From an uncultured Verrucomicrobiota bacterium (GTDB lineage Bacteria; Verrucomicrobiota; Kiritimatiellia; RFP12; UBA3636), in NCBI GenBank assembly GCA_946534105.1, contig CAMNCG010000004.1, positions 1 through 47,951 on the forward strand: DNA of 47,951 bases. Reading direction: 5' to 3'. Numbering within the stretch: position 1 is the stretch's first letter; each line of letters opens with the position of its first letter. This document shows, in pieces, positions 24,411-32,016 of the stretch. A program made the position numbers and the translations under genes. The notes under the pieces were generated by a model. The model searched no databases. It was not told the DNA's origin and worked only from the letters and a program-made list of their open reading frames with translations.

Positions 24411-25595
24411 ATGAAGCCGAGCAACCCCTTCCTCGTCCGCGGCTACGCCGGCCCGGAGTTCTTCTGCGACCGGGCGGCCGAGACGGCCAGCCTCGTCTCG
24501 TCGATCGAGAACGACCGGGACGTGACGCTGATCGCCCCGCGGCGCTACGGCAAGACGGGGCTCGTCCACAACGTCTTCCACCGGTTGCGGGGCAGGATGC
24601 CGACCGTCTACGTCGACATCTTTCAGACCCGCTCGCTCGCCGATTTCACGCGTCTGTTCTCCTCCGCCGTCGCGGGCGCGCTCGACACGAGGCTCGAGCG
24701 CGCCGCCGCTGCCGCCGCGCGCTTCTTCAAGAGCTGCCGACCGACCCTTTCCGCCGGTCCGGACGGCTCCCCGTCGATCTCCTTCGACGTCGTCCCCTCC
24801 CGGGCGGAGGAGACGCTGGCCGAGACGTTTGCGTATCTCGCCCGGCGCGACCGCCGCGCCGTGATCGCGATCGACGAGTTCCAGCAGGTGCTCGAGTATC
24901 CGGAGCAGGGGACCGAAGCGCTGCTGCGCTCGCAAATCCAGTTCGTCCCCGGAGTCCGTTTCGTCTTCGCGGGCTCGCGCCAGCACCTGATGCGGGAAAT
25001 GTTCCTTTCCCCGAAGCATCCGTTCTACCAGAGCACGGACATCCTCTCGCTCGGTCCGATCGACCGCGCCGCCTACCTCGCCTTTGCGCGCCGCCACTTC
25101 CGCGCGGCTTCGCTGGAGCTTTCCCAGGAGGCCTTCTCCGCCCTCTACGACCGGTTCGGTGGCGTCACCTGGTATCTGCAGATGGTCCTCAACCGGCTCT
25201 GGGCCCGACGGCGCGACGTGGAGTCCCCCGCGGCGATCGAGGAGGTCGTCTCCGAACTCCTCGAAACCCGCGCCCTCGAATACAACGACCTGCTGCGGTC
25301 CCAGCCGCCGTCCTCGCAGGCGGTCCTGCGCGCCCTCGCCGCGGAGGGGACCGTCGCCGAACCGACTTCCGGCGCCTTCATCGCGCACTGCGGGCTCGGC
25401 GCCGCCTCCACGGCGGCCTCGGCGCTGGAAGCGCTCCGCCGGCTGGATCTAGTCTACGAAACTCCGGCCGGTTGGATCGTCTACGACCGCTTCTTCGGCG
25501 AGTGGCTCGCCCGTTTCGCCCCGCCTTCCCCGCTCCCGCGCAAACGCGCCGCGCCGCGCTCCCGCTCCAAACGCCCCCGAAGGGACATTCCATGA
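24411..25595 (+). CDS. AAA ATPase of the Arch_ATPase (COG1672) type
   Basis: A 394-aa protein. The N-terminus NPFLVRGYAGPEFFCDR is the usual zinc-free lead-in of this family. Walker A is APRRYGKTGLV (about residue 43), Walker B is AVIAIDEFQQVL, and the sensor strand is VRFVFAGSRQHLM. A C-terminal winged-helix region (about 290-380) and a basic tail follow. Family members are STAND-like ATPases that are often mobile and of unclear role, sometimes linked to defence or regulation. It has its own promoter, and its TGA overlaps the start of a short secreted ORF as ATGA. It is probably an insertion into the glycan locus. Confidence 0.85.
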   Translation: MKPSNPFLVRGYAGPEFFCDRAAETASLVSSIENDRDVTLIAPRRYGKTGLVHNVFHRLRGRMPTVYVDIFQTRSLADFTRLFSSAVAGALDTRLERAAAAAARFFKSCRPTLSAGPDGSPSISFDVVPSRAEETLAETFAYLARRDRRAVIAIDEFQQVLEYPEQGTEALLRSQIQFVPGVRFVFAGSRQHLMREMFLSPKHPFYQSTDILSLGPIDRAAYLAFARRHFRAASLELSQEAFSALYDRFGGVTWYLQMVLNRLWARRRDVESPAAIEEVVSELLETRALEYNDLLRSQPPSSQAVLRALAAEGTVAEPTSGAFIAHCGLGAASTAASALEALRRLDLVYETPAGWIVYDRFFGEWLARFAPPSPLPRKRAAPRSRSKRPRRDIP

Positions 25596-25828
25596 AGGAA
25601 TTCCTCCCCATCCTCCTCGCCACGCTGCGCCTGGCCTCCGCTCTCCAAGCGGAGGAGCCGGCACCCGCATCCGTGGCGCCTGAATTCACGCGGAGTTCGC
25701 GGAGTCCCGATCTCACGCGGAGTTTGCGGAGTCCGCGGAGGTTGGCTCCCCCGGACAAGAGGGACGAGCGGGACGAGCGGCCCGGGGACAGCAGGGACTT
25801 CCGGGACAGCCGTCCCCATCGTCTCTAG
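25592..25828 (+). CDS. Short ORF with a signal peptide followed by Arg/Ser/Asp-rich repeats
   Basis: A 78-codon ORF starting at ATG 25592, which overlaps the upstream stop as ATGA and has AAGGGA 6 nt before it. The first 20 residues (MKEFLPILLATLRLASALQA) resemble a signal peptide cleaved before EEPAPA. The rest encodes a 9-residue repeat (FTRSSRSPD, LTRSLRSPR) and charged RDERDE text. It may be the 5' end of a secreted-protein gene overrun by repeats and no longer functional. The initiation signals look real, but the product may not be. Confidence 0.35.
   Translation: MKEFLPILLATLRLASALQAEEPAPASVAPEFTRSSRSPDLTRSLRSPRRLAPPDKRDERDERPGDSRDFRDSRPHRL
25686..25734 (+). repeat. Two 22-bp direct repeats at 27-bp period
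   Basis: TCACGCGGAGTTYGCGGAGT occurs at 25686 and 25713 with one mismatch. The period is a multiple of three, so the short ORF stays open. A further GTCCGCGGAG follows. GGGACGAGC and GGGACAGC repeats continue to about 25815. Confidence 0.7.
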
Positions 25829-25849
25829 CCCAGATTGGAGGGGATTCGA

Positions 25850-25933
25850 TTCGCCCATTTTTTCGTTTGAAATCGTCTAAATTTCACTCATCTTTTCGGG
25901 ACGGCATTCATTCAGTTCGCTCATTTTTTCGGG
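25850..25933 (+). repeat. Three copies of a 16-18 bp motif at exact 33-bp spacing upstream of an ATPase gene
   Basis: TTCGCCCATTTTTTCG (25850), TTCACTCATCTTTTCG (25883) and TTCGCTCATTTTTTCG (25916) are each 33 bp apart. The last copy ends just before the -35 box at 25940. The intervening sequences are unrelated. The same core at the same period occurs at 31711-31756 on the other strand. It is probably a protein-binding array. Confidence 0.75.
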
Positions 25934-25939
25934 TTTCCC

Positions 25940-25968
25940 TTGCTTTTGTGGATGCGACGTGGTAGAAT
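25940..25968 (+). promoter_or_regulatory. Promoter of the DUF4143 ATPase gene
   Basis: TTGCTT (25940-25945), a 17-bp spacer and TAGAAT (25963-25968). The predicted leader is about 14 nt and contains GGAAAG just before ATG 25989. Confidence 0.7.
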
Positions 25969-25988
25969 GTCCGCCCATTGGAAAGCAC

Positions 25989-27335
25989 ATGAACTACCTT
26001 CGGCGGAAAATGGATGACCGGCTTCTGGGCTGGAAACGCGACGAGCGGCGGCTGCCGCTTGTCGTGCAAGGTGCCCGTCAGGTCGGAAAGACCGAGTCGA
26101 TCCGGACGTTCGCCCGTGCCAACTACACCCGGTTCGTGGAGATCAACTTCGCGGAGGATCCCCGCTTCCGCGAGGTCGTGCAGGATGGCTATGCGACGCG
26201 GGACGTCCTTCGCAATCTGACGAGGATCGAGCCCGAGCTCCGCCTCGAACCCGGGCGGACGCTCCTCTTCTTCGACGAGATCCAGGAGTTTCCCGACATC
26301 GCTTCCACCTTGAAGTTCTTCGCGCAGGACGGGCGCTTCGACGTCATCTGCAGCGGATCGCTTCTAGGCGTTCACTACAAACGGATATCCCATGTCGGCG
26401 TCGGCTACAAGACCGAGCTGACGATGGAGTCAATGGACTTCGAAGAGTTCCTCTGGGCGCGCGGATACCAGGCGGACTTCATCGAAGACATGCTCGGCCG
26501 TATCGTCGCGCGCAAGCCCCTCGGCCCCGTCGAGACGACCGCCCTGTCGCGGCTCTTTCTGGACTATTGCGTCCTCGGCGGCATGCCGGCGGCCGTGTCC
26601 CGTTATTTCGAGAACGGCACCTTCGAAGGGGTGCTTGACATCCAGCGCGGCATCGTCGCGGACTACAAGGACGACATGCGCAAGTATGCTGAGGGTGTCG
26701 ACCAGGCCCGGATTCTCAACGTGTTCAACCGAATTCCCGTCCAACTCGCCGCCGAAAACAAGAAGTTCCAGATTTCAAAGGTCGCCAGGGACGCCCGGTT
26801 CAAGGACTACCGCGGCTGCATCGACTGGATCTGCGACGCCGGCATCGCCCGCCGGTGCCACTGCCTTTCGTTTCCGGCCTCGCCGCTCCGCGGCAACTTC
26901 GACCCGGACCGCTTCAAGCTCTACATGGCGGACACCGGCCTCCTCGTTTCTCTCCTCGACGACGAAACGCAGCGGGACGTTCGCGCCAACCGCAACCTCG
27001 GCGGCTACAAGGGCGGTCTCTTCGAGAACATCGTCGGGGAGGCTCTAGCAAAGCAGGGCTACGACCTGTTCTACTACAAGCGCGAAGACTCCACGCTCGA
27101 GGAGGACTTTTTCGTCCGCGCCGGCGACAACGTTGTCCCCGTCGAGGTCAAGTCCACGCAGGGGCGGAGCAAATCGCTCCGGACGCTGATCAACAGCGAC
27201 CACTACCCGGATATCCGCTGGGGCGTGAAGTTCACGGCTGGCAACGTCGGCTTCGAAAACCGAATCCTCACGATACCCTACTACACCGCCTTCCTCCTGC
27301 GAAGGATCCTTGAACGCGGAACCCCTTCCCCATGA
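25989..27335 (+). CDS. AAA_14 / DUF4143 ATPase
   Basis: The start is ATG 25989 (MNYLRRKMDDRLLGW), preceded by GGAAAG. The tracked start at 25959 would overlap the -10 box. The product is 448 aa. Walker A is GARQVGKTES (about residues 28-37), Walker B is LLFFDEIQEFP, and the sensor strand is VICSGSLLG. DUF4143 follows from about 200, with a C-terminal PD-(D/E)xK-like strand pair EDFFVR...VVPVEVKSTQG. These ATPases are abundant and mobile in gut anaerobes. Their function is unknown, although the nuclease-like fold suggests a role in genome conflict. An upstream 33-bp motif array may control it. Confidence 0.88.
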   Translation: MNYLRRKMDDRLLGWKRDERRLPLVVQGARQVGKTESIRTFARANYTRFVEINFAEDPRFREVVQDGYATRDVLRNLTRIEPELRLEPGRTLLFFDEIQEFPDIASTLKFFAQDGRFDVICSGSLLGVHYKRISHVGVGYKTELTMESMDFEEFLWARGYQADFIEDMLGRIVARKPLGPVETTALSRLFLDYCVLGGMPAAVSRYFENGTFEGVLDIQRGIVADYKDDMRKYAEGVDQARILNVFNRIPVQLAAENKKFQISKVARDARFKDYRGCIDWICDAGIARRCHCLSFPASPLRGNFDPDRFKLYMADTGLLVSLLDDETQRDVRANRNLGGYKGGLFENIVGEALAKQGYDLFYYKREDSTLEEDFFVRAGDNVVPVEVKSTQGRSKSLRTLINSDHYPDIRWGVKFTAGNVGFENRILTIPYYTAFLLRRILERGTPSP

Positions 27336-27399
27336 AAAAAGTCTACGTCGCCCGTCTCGCGGCCTCGCACGGCGCGCCCGCGCCGGCTTCGACCGTATG

Positions 27400-27433
27400 G
27401 CGCGGCTCCGCCGCGCGGAAGTCCAACTTCCGC
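27400..27433. repeat. Pair of REP-like hairpins before the HlpA-like GT gene
   Basis: GCGCGG/CCGCGC with a 5-nt loop (27400-27416) overlaps GCGGAAGT/ACTTCCGC with a 3-nt loop (27415-27433). The second resembles the CGGCGGACT dyad at 17448. Both lie in the 121-bp gap after the DUF4143 gene. Confidence 0.55.
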
Positions 27434-27456
27434 ACCAACGCAGAACGGGGTCAACC

Positions 27457-28422
27457 ATGAATTGTGCGCCAATCCTCCTGCTCGGCTTCAACCGGCCCGA
27501 ACTCCTCCGCGGACTCGTGGCGATTCTCGCCAAAGTCCGCCCTCCGAAAATCTACCTTGCGGTGGACGGACCGCGTTCCGACCGTCCGGGCGAAGCGGAG
27601 AAGTGCGCCGCGTGCGCGGCGGTCGCGGAAGCGATCAACTGGCCCTGCGAGGTGAAGAAGCTCGTCCGGGAGAAGAACCTCGGCTGCCGTCTCGGCGTCT
27701 CGGGCGCGATCGACTGGTTCTTCTCGCAGGAGGAGGAGGGCATCATCCTCGAGGACGACTGCTGGCCCGATCCGTCTTTCCTCCGCTTTGCGACGGAGCT
27801 CCTCGAACGCTACCGCGACGACGAGCGCGTGGGAATGATTTCCGGAAACAACCATTACGGATTCATGTCCGAACCGAAGGCGTCCTACCGGTTCACGAAC
27901 TTCGTCCTGATCTGGGGCTGGGCGACGTGGCGCCGCGCATGGAAACTGAACCAGCCCGATCCGGAAGCGTTTCGTGCCACGGGGCCCGACATCATCCGCA
28001 AGGCAAACCGGACTCGACGGATGAGAACAATGTATGGCCGGTTCCTAAAGGATGTCTTGGACACCCGGTCTACGTGGGACGTTCCATGGATGCTATCCTT
28101 GCAGGAAGCCGGACTGCTGTCTGTCATGCCTCGCGGCAATCTTGTTGTCAACCGCGGATACGGACAGGGTGGAACGCACACGGATGGATTCTCCTACGAC
28201 CAGTATCTCCACTCAACAGCTTTCGAAATGCCCTTCCCGCTTGTCCACCCCGACACGGTCGCACGCGATGTCGAGGCGGACCGGCTCTACGAGCTTCGCT
28301 CCTTCGCATGGCTGCCACGCATCCTGACCGTTGTCGGCTTGAAACTCGGCATGCTCGGCCGTGCCGTCGCCGACTCCGCGCATCCGGTTGAACGCGCCTT
28401 CCCTGCGTTGTTCCGGTTGTAA
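27457..28422 (+). CDS. HlpA-like GT-A glycosyltransferase
   Basis: The start is ATG 27457 (MNCAPILLLGFNRPELL). The extra 49 residues in the tracked ORF come from the hairpin-rich gap. The product is 321 aa. It has the family pattern of LGFNRP at the first strand, YLAVDGPR, REKNLGCRLGVSGAIDWFF and the acidic metal site GIILEDDCWPD, then GMISGNNHYG and IWGWATWRRAW. This matches proteins annotated as hemolytic protein HlpA-like or GT family A, which are found in polysaccharide loci. It probably transfers a sugar in the surface-glycan pathway. It is transcribed away from the next GTs. Confidence 0.8.
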   Translation: MNCAPILLLGFNRPELLRGLVAILAKVRPPKIYLAVDGPRSDRPGEAEKCAACAAVAEAINWPCEVKKLVREKNLGCRLGVSGAIDWFFSQEEEGIILEDDCWPDPSFLRFATELLERYRDDERVGMISGNNHYGFMSEPKASYRFTNFVLIWGWATWRRAWKLNQPDPEAFRATGPDIIRKANRTRRMRTMYGRFLKDVLDTRSTWDVPWMLSLQEAGLLSVMPRGNLVVNRGYGQGGTHTDGFSYDQYLHSTAFEMPFPLVHPDTVARDVEADRLYELRSFAWLPRILTVVGLKLGMLGRAVADSAHPVERAFPALFRL

Positions 28423-28535
28423 TCACTTGCCATCCCTCCGCATTATTGCGAAGTGTTGCATCTTCCCCGGAATCCGGCGAATTCAACCACGGCCATCATC
28501 GAGAAAATCCGCGAATAGGTAGCGGAGCGAACGGA

Positions 28536-29750
28536 TTAGGACGGTTGCTCTTGGCGTGCGAAGCCAACTGCAATCCGATGTCTGGCTCGAATGAAGGCGA
28601 GATATTTGTCGCAGGAATGCCCATCTTCGTATTCGATGAGATCACGGGCCCGTTTCCCGCACTGATTGCGGGCTTCGTCGAAACGGGAAATCGCATCGCA
28701 TAGTTCGTCGAACGTCTTCGACACGACGCCGAACCGGATGTCGGCGATGTCGGCGACAAGACCGGAGTCTTCCTTCGTGTAGTATTCGTAGTCATAGACG
28801 AAATGGAACACGGGCTTTCCCTGAAGGAAGAAGGGAACAACGCTGCTTGAATAGTCGGAAACGATGGCGTCGGCCGCCAGCCAGAGTTCGTGCGGCTCGA
28901 TGGCCTTCGCCGCCGGCCCGGCGATTGAAAAGACATGTCCGTCGCTTTCTGGATTGAGACCGGTGATACGATTCGGATGAAGCTTCTCGACTATTACGGC
29001 TCCGATTGTGTCCAGTACCGCGTCCAGCTTTTTCCGTTCGTCGGCGGAGGCGTCCCGGAAGGAATAGTTCTTTTCGGACAGATGGCGAAACGTCGGCGCG
29101 TAGACGATCCATTTCCGGTCGGAAGGCAGCCCGAATGCCGTGGCGAACTTCTGGCGGAGTGAAGCGATCAGCGCGGCTTTGTCCTTGTTCGCGAGAATGA
29201 AGTCGAGCGTGGTCGAACCGAAGGGCAGCGTAGGTGATTTGAAAGAGCCGGGAAACCCTGCGAGAGTGTTTTGGCTTTGCCACTCGCTGGGCATAACTAG
29301 GTAAGGCGGGTTATGGAGCAAACGAGACAGCGGGCTGAACTTGCCCTTTTTCCATCCAGGGCACATTTCTCCAACCTGCTTGAGCGCGATCCCGTGACAG
29401 GTGTCGATCTGGAGGGAATTACCCCAGATTGCAACGAGGGCGATGTCGTTCGGAGAATGGCTGAAAACCCAGGTCTTTGCCGTTAGTGCGTGCCACAGGC
29501 CGAGCGGCGAATGCCGAACCGCGAACGAAGCATTAGGGGGGAGTGTAGGAAGCGTCTTCGTAACGGGCCGCTTTCCAATCCAGACGACGCGGAACTCCGG
29601 ATGCTTGAAAAAGAACTCGAAGAGGTATTTTGGATTATCCGCATAACTGTTCCCATGCCAGGCGCCGAAGACAATCTTTCTCCGAAATCGTGGGAAAAGA
29701 TGTCCGAGAGCCAGAAAAGCGAGATTGATCAGGTCCTTGATTGTTCTCAT
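28536..29750 (-). CDS. CDP-glycerol glycerophosphotransferase family protein (TagB/TagF-like)
   Basis: The start at ATG 29750 (MRTIKDLINLAFLALGHLFP) lies 7 nt after the upstream stop. ATG 29798 and 29783 are alternatives that overlap the GT9 gene. The product is 404 aa with a membrane-anchoring N-terminus. The Glyphos_transf fold shows TCHGIALKQVG, IVYAPTFRHL, VEKLHPN and SDYSSSVVPFFLQGKPVFHF, with the conserved HG and SDYSS motifs. Family enzymes add glycerol- or ribitol-phosphate, or otherwise modify polymers. In Gram-negatives they occur in capsule and O-antigen loci. It is coupled to the upstream GT9 gene. Confidence 0.85.
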   Translation of the reverse strand: MRTIKDLINLAFLALGHLFPRFRRKIVFGAWHGNSYADNPKYLFEFFFKHPEFRVVWIGKRPVTKTLPTLPPNASFAVRHSPLGLWHALTAKTWVFSHSPNDIALVAIWGNSLQIDTCHGIALKQVGEMCPGWKKGKFSPLSRLLHNPPYLVMPSEWQSQNTLAGFPGSFKSPTLPFGSTTLDFILANKDKAALIASLRQKFATAFGLPSDRKWIVYAPTFRHLSEKNYSFRDASADERKKLDAVLDTIGAVIVEKLHPNRITGLNPESDGHVFSIAGPAAKAIEPHELWLAADAIVSDYSSSVVPFFLQGKPVFHFVYDYEYYTKEDSGLVADIADIRFGVVSKTFDELCDAISRFDEARNQCGKRARDLIEYEDGHSCDKYLAFIRARHRIAVGFARQEQPS

Positions 29751-29757
29751 TCTGTTT

Positions 29758-30735
29758 TCACGCAAGAGCAATTGATTCAAGCGCATTGAATGCCGCACCG
29801 CCCGTCACATCTGTGAGATTGTGAAACTGTACGATCTGTGAAGCTATGAGTCTGGGAAGAATGGAAGCGGGTTTATGATGGGGGGCGGCGCCGACGATTG
29901 CAACTCGTTTGCCAAGCGCGTCGGGATAGGGCCAGAAGGCGCCTCGGCCTTCGATGCCGTTCACGACGCCGACTGCCGGCACGCCGAGCGCAGCTGCGAG
30001 GTGGAGGGTCATCGTGTCGTTGGAGACGACCGCCTTGCAGGAGGAGACAAGACGGGCAAACTCGGAAAGTGACCGGTTTTGCGGCGCTTCAAAGGCTTCG
30101 AGTTCCGAAGGTAGCAGACTCGCCAGTTCGTTCCACCTACGCCGGGGCCAGCGCTTGGTCCAGTGGGAGGCGCCCGTGAAGAACATGACGCGGTTTGTTC
30201 GCGGTGGAGGATCCGGGATGTCAAACGATAGGGGGATATCGCAGGGTTCGCCGGTGAGGTCGGAAACAAGCGCGCGGTTCCGGAGGAAAACGAACGGCTC
30301 CGGACCCGGATTCACGAGCCGGGTGTACATCGAGGAGTCGAGACCGTCGGCACGGACGCCGACAACCTCCGGCGCGAGGCCGGCGACGAACTCGTCGAGG
30401 AGCGGATCGCGGCTGGGCTGGAGGGAGAGAACGAGGTCGTATCGGCCTGCGGTCAGTTTTTCGCGTAGGCGCGCCTGCGCCTTCGCCACGCGGCGGTGCC
30501 AGACGGCGCGGGGGAGGAGGTTCTCGTACCCCTTGCGGAACAGGTCGCCGCGCCGTTCGACCCAGAACCACTCGTCGGCGAGGTCCTTGTCAAAGGCCTC
30601 CGCGAGACCCCGCCACGCAGGATTGCCGAGAATCGTCCAGTGCGTGTCCGCGAAGCGCGCGGACCGGCGCAGCGCGTGCAGGGCGTTGCGGCAGAGAATC
30701 CAGTCGCCGATCGCGTCGAGACGGACGACGAGCAC
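29758..30735 (-). CDS. Glycosyltransferase family 9 (heptosyltransferase family)
   Basis: The start is proposed at GTG 30735 (VLVVRLDAIGDWILC), where GT9 proteins normally begin. The tracked TTG at 30828 adds residues encoded by REP-like hairpins. The product is 325 aa. The first domain has RLDAIGDWILCRNAL. The second domain opens FFTGASHWTKRWPRRRW, with the GT9 site VVSNDTMTLHLAAALGVPAVGVVNG. It is likely a LPS-core or surface-glycan heptosyl- or sugar transferase. It lies just upstream of the TagB-like gene. Confidence 0.82.
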   Translation of the reverse strand: MLVVRLDAIGDWILCRNALHALRRSARFADTHWTILGNPAWRGLAEAFDKDLADEWFWVERRGDLFRKGYENLLPRAVWHRRVAKAQARLREKLTAGRYDLVLSLQPSRDPLLDEFVAGLAPEVVGVRADGLDSSMYTRLVNPGPEPFVFLRNRALVSDLTGEPCDIPLSFDIPDPPPRTNRVMFFTGASHWTKRWPRRRWNELASLLPSELEAFEAPQNRSLSEFARLVSSCKAVVSNDTMTLHLAAALGVPAVGVVNGIEGRGAFWPYPDALGKRVAIVGAAPHHKPASILPRLIASQIVQFHNLTDVTGGAAFNALESIALA

Positions 30736-30746
30736 GCGCTTTCGCT

Positions 30747-30790
30747 CGGCCCGCGCGCCCGCGCGGGCCGCCGATCCGGCTTCGGCCGGA
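30747..30790. repeat. Type A REP-like palindrome plus UUCG-type hairpin
   Basis: GGCCCGCGCG and CGCGCGGGCC with a 2-nt centre (30747-30768) are followed by ATCCGGC-TTCG-GCCGGAT (30773-30790). Both lie upstream of the proposed GT9 start and downstream of the Fic pseudogene. Confidence 0.6.
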
Positions 30791-30842
30791 TGGTCCGTGG
30801 AGGAGGGAGGTGGGGCGTCGCCGATCAATTCGGGGAGGGGAG

Positions 30843-30882
30843 GAAAGGGGTTGAAAGGGTTGAAGGGGTTGAAGGGGGCAAG
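30843..30882 (+). repeat. Short tandem repeat GGGTTGAA
   Basis: Three copies of GGGGTTGAA/AGGGTTGAA lie in a purine-rich stretch (30830-30920) between the GT9 gene and the Fic pseudogene. It is a simple-sequence tract. Confidence 0.6.
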
Positions 30883-30924
30883 TGACGAGTGAAGAGAGGG
30901 GGAAGGAGAAAGGAGGAAGGGGGA

Positions 30925-31463
30925 TTAAGCGGAGGGGACGTTGAACGGCTCCCAATCGTCGGCGCCGTCGCAGAGGACCCGGAGGAGCCGGTGGTTGAGG
31001 TAGAGTTTTTCGCGGCCGGCAGGGATTTCGCGGAGGATGCCGGCTTCGGACAGCGCGTGGAGGTACCGGCCGGCGGTCTGCTGCCGGGCGACGCCGGCGT
31101 CGACAAGGTTCCGGATCCTGCAGTAGGGAAGCTTGAACAGGGTGTCGATCAACTCGTGGGAGTACAGCCGTCCTCCCAGCGCCTTGATCGCGATCTTCGT
31201 TTCGCCCATTAGGCGGACGACGACGCGGATTCGGTCCGCGGTCCACTCCGCCGTCCGCCGCACGGCCTCCATGAAATACAGCAGCATCGGTTCGTAGTTC
31301 CCCGTCGTCCGGACATCGCCCAGCGCGCGGTAGTACGCCCCCTTGTCGCGGACGATTTCGCCGCTGAGATAGAGAACGGGTTGCTCGAGCAGGCCCTCCT
31401 CTCCAGTTTTGCGACCTGTGGGCACAATAGCGGCAAATCGTTGTTTGGCGTCAGTGGGTTCAT
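30925..31463 (-). pseudogene. Fic family protein gene with the catalytic core deleted and a frameshift
   Basis: ATG 31463 opens MNPLTPNNDLPLLCPQVAKLE, matching the Fic_N start (N-N-x-LPLLPP). After about 21 codons the similarity jumps, in another frame, to the C-terminal part of Fic proteins: GLLEQPVLYLSGEIVRDKGA, YYRALGDVRTTGNYEPML and a winged helix (LIDTLFKLPYCRIRNLVDAG). The central Fic domain with HxFxDGNGR is absent and the junction is out of frame. The tracked ORF from 31494 reads the C-terminal frame with a nonsense N-terminus. Intact relatives AMPylate target proteins. This copy should be inactive, although its winged helix could still be made. Confidence 0.7.
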
Positions 31464-31494
31464 GGCGTGTCTTTGTGGAATGGAAATGATGCAC

Positions 31495-31680
31495 AATTAT
31501 GGATAAAAGTCAACAATGAAATCATTTTACGAACAACATACTTACAAATTTTAAAAATATAACTATGTTTTTACCATATTGTGATGGCATCACTGAATCG
31601 CGAAAACATGCTTACAAAAATCGATTTTGTAAGCAGGTGTCAAACAGGTCGATGGCGTTTTACTTCCCCATTTACTCACC
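31495..31680. other. AT-rich island upstream of the Fic pseudogene
   Basis: This stretch is markedly AT-rich against the GC-rich surroundings and contains no convincing ORF. It holds the repeated sequence TACTTACAAA (31539) and the palindrome at 31609. Together with the Fic relic it looks like a laterally acquired fragment. Confidence 0.6.
31609..31635. promoter_or_regulatory. Operator-like inverted repeat TGCTTACAAAA/TTTTGTAAGCA
   Basis: Perfect 11-bp arms surround a 5-nt centre (ATCGA). A related half-site, TACTTACAAA, lies at 31539. It sits about 150 bp upstream of the Fic pseudogene, whose C-terminal winged helix is the obvious candidate binder. Confidence 0.55.
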
Positions 31681-31710
31681 CACTTGCTCCCCATGGATGG
31701 TTGCCAACAC

Positions 31711-31756
31711 AAAAAGATGAGCCATTTTGCGGATAGACATTACAAAAAGATGAGCC
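31711..31756 (-). repeat. Two copies of AAAAAGATGAGCC at exact 33-bp spacing
   Basis: AAAAAGATGAGCC occurs at 31711 and 31744. Read on the minus strand, GGCTCATCTTTTT matches the core of the array at 25850-25933 (CTCATYTTTTCG) with the same 33-bp period. It points toward the Fic pseudogene. Confidence 0.7.
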
Positions 31757-31769
31757 AATTTAGGCAACA

Positions 31770-31975
31770 TCCGCGAGGAAGGGGGCGGCAGAGCGCGTCG
31801 CGCACCGCCTGCTCACCCGCGCTCACGAAGCCGCTCATGATCGCGAAGCCCCGGTCCGCGGCCCGCTCCATGCGCGCGACTACCGAAGCGATGTCGCGGA
31901 CCTGGCGCGAGATGCGGAGGGGAGCGGATTGTAGGCGATGTAGCGCTCGGTTGCGGCGATGAAGCGCCGGGAGAG
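31770..31975 (-). pseudogene. Decayed coding fragment, possibly transposase-related
   Basis: On the minus strand one frame reads RFIAATERYIAYNPL. After a slip it continues RISRQVRDIASVVARMERA and GFAIMSGFVSAGEQAVRDAL, ending at a stop inside the 33-bp repeat array. ERYIxYNP resembles the end of IS200/REP-associated transposases, but this is a weak match. The rest of 31464-32016 has no recognisable gene beyond the repeats and promoter listed separately. Confidence 0.3.
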
Positions 31976-31977
31976 GC

Positions 31978-32007
31978 TTGCGGGGAGGAGGCCGCCTCTG
32001 CTAGTAT
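31978..32007 (+). promoter_or_regulatory. Promoter of the GT2 gene at 32017
   Basis: TTGCGG, an 18-bp spacer and TAGTAT, with the -10 ending 9 nt before GTG 32017. The context CTAGTATCCCCGCC matches CTAGAATCCCCGCC at 24397. Confidence 0.55.
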
Positions 32008-32016
32008 CCCCGCCCC

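Noticed and set aside
25850-25933. CRISPR array
   Set aside because: The repeats are 16-18 bp, imperfect, only three in number, with 15-17 bp spacers and no cas genes nearby.
30736-30828. TTG 30828 as start of the GT9 gene
   Set aside because: The added residues are encoded by REP-like hairpins, and GT9 proteins start near VLVVRLDAIGD. It is not excluded.
31684-31962. 92-aa plus-strand ORF across the 33-bp repeats
   Set aside because: It includes repeat DNA and the antisense of a decayed fragment, with no family resemblance or initiation signal.
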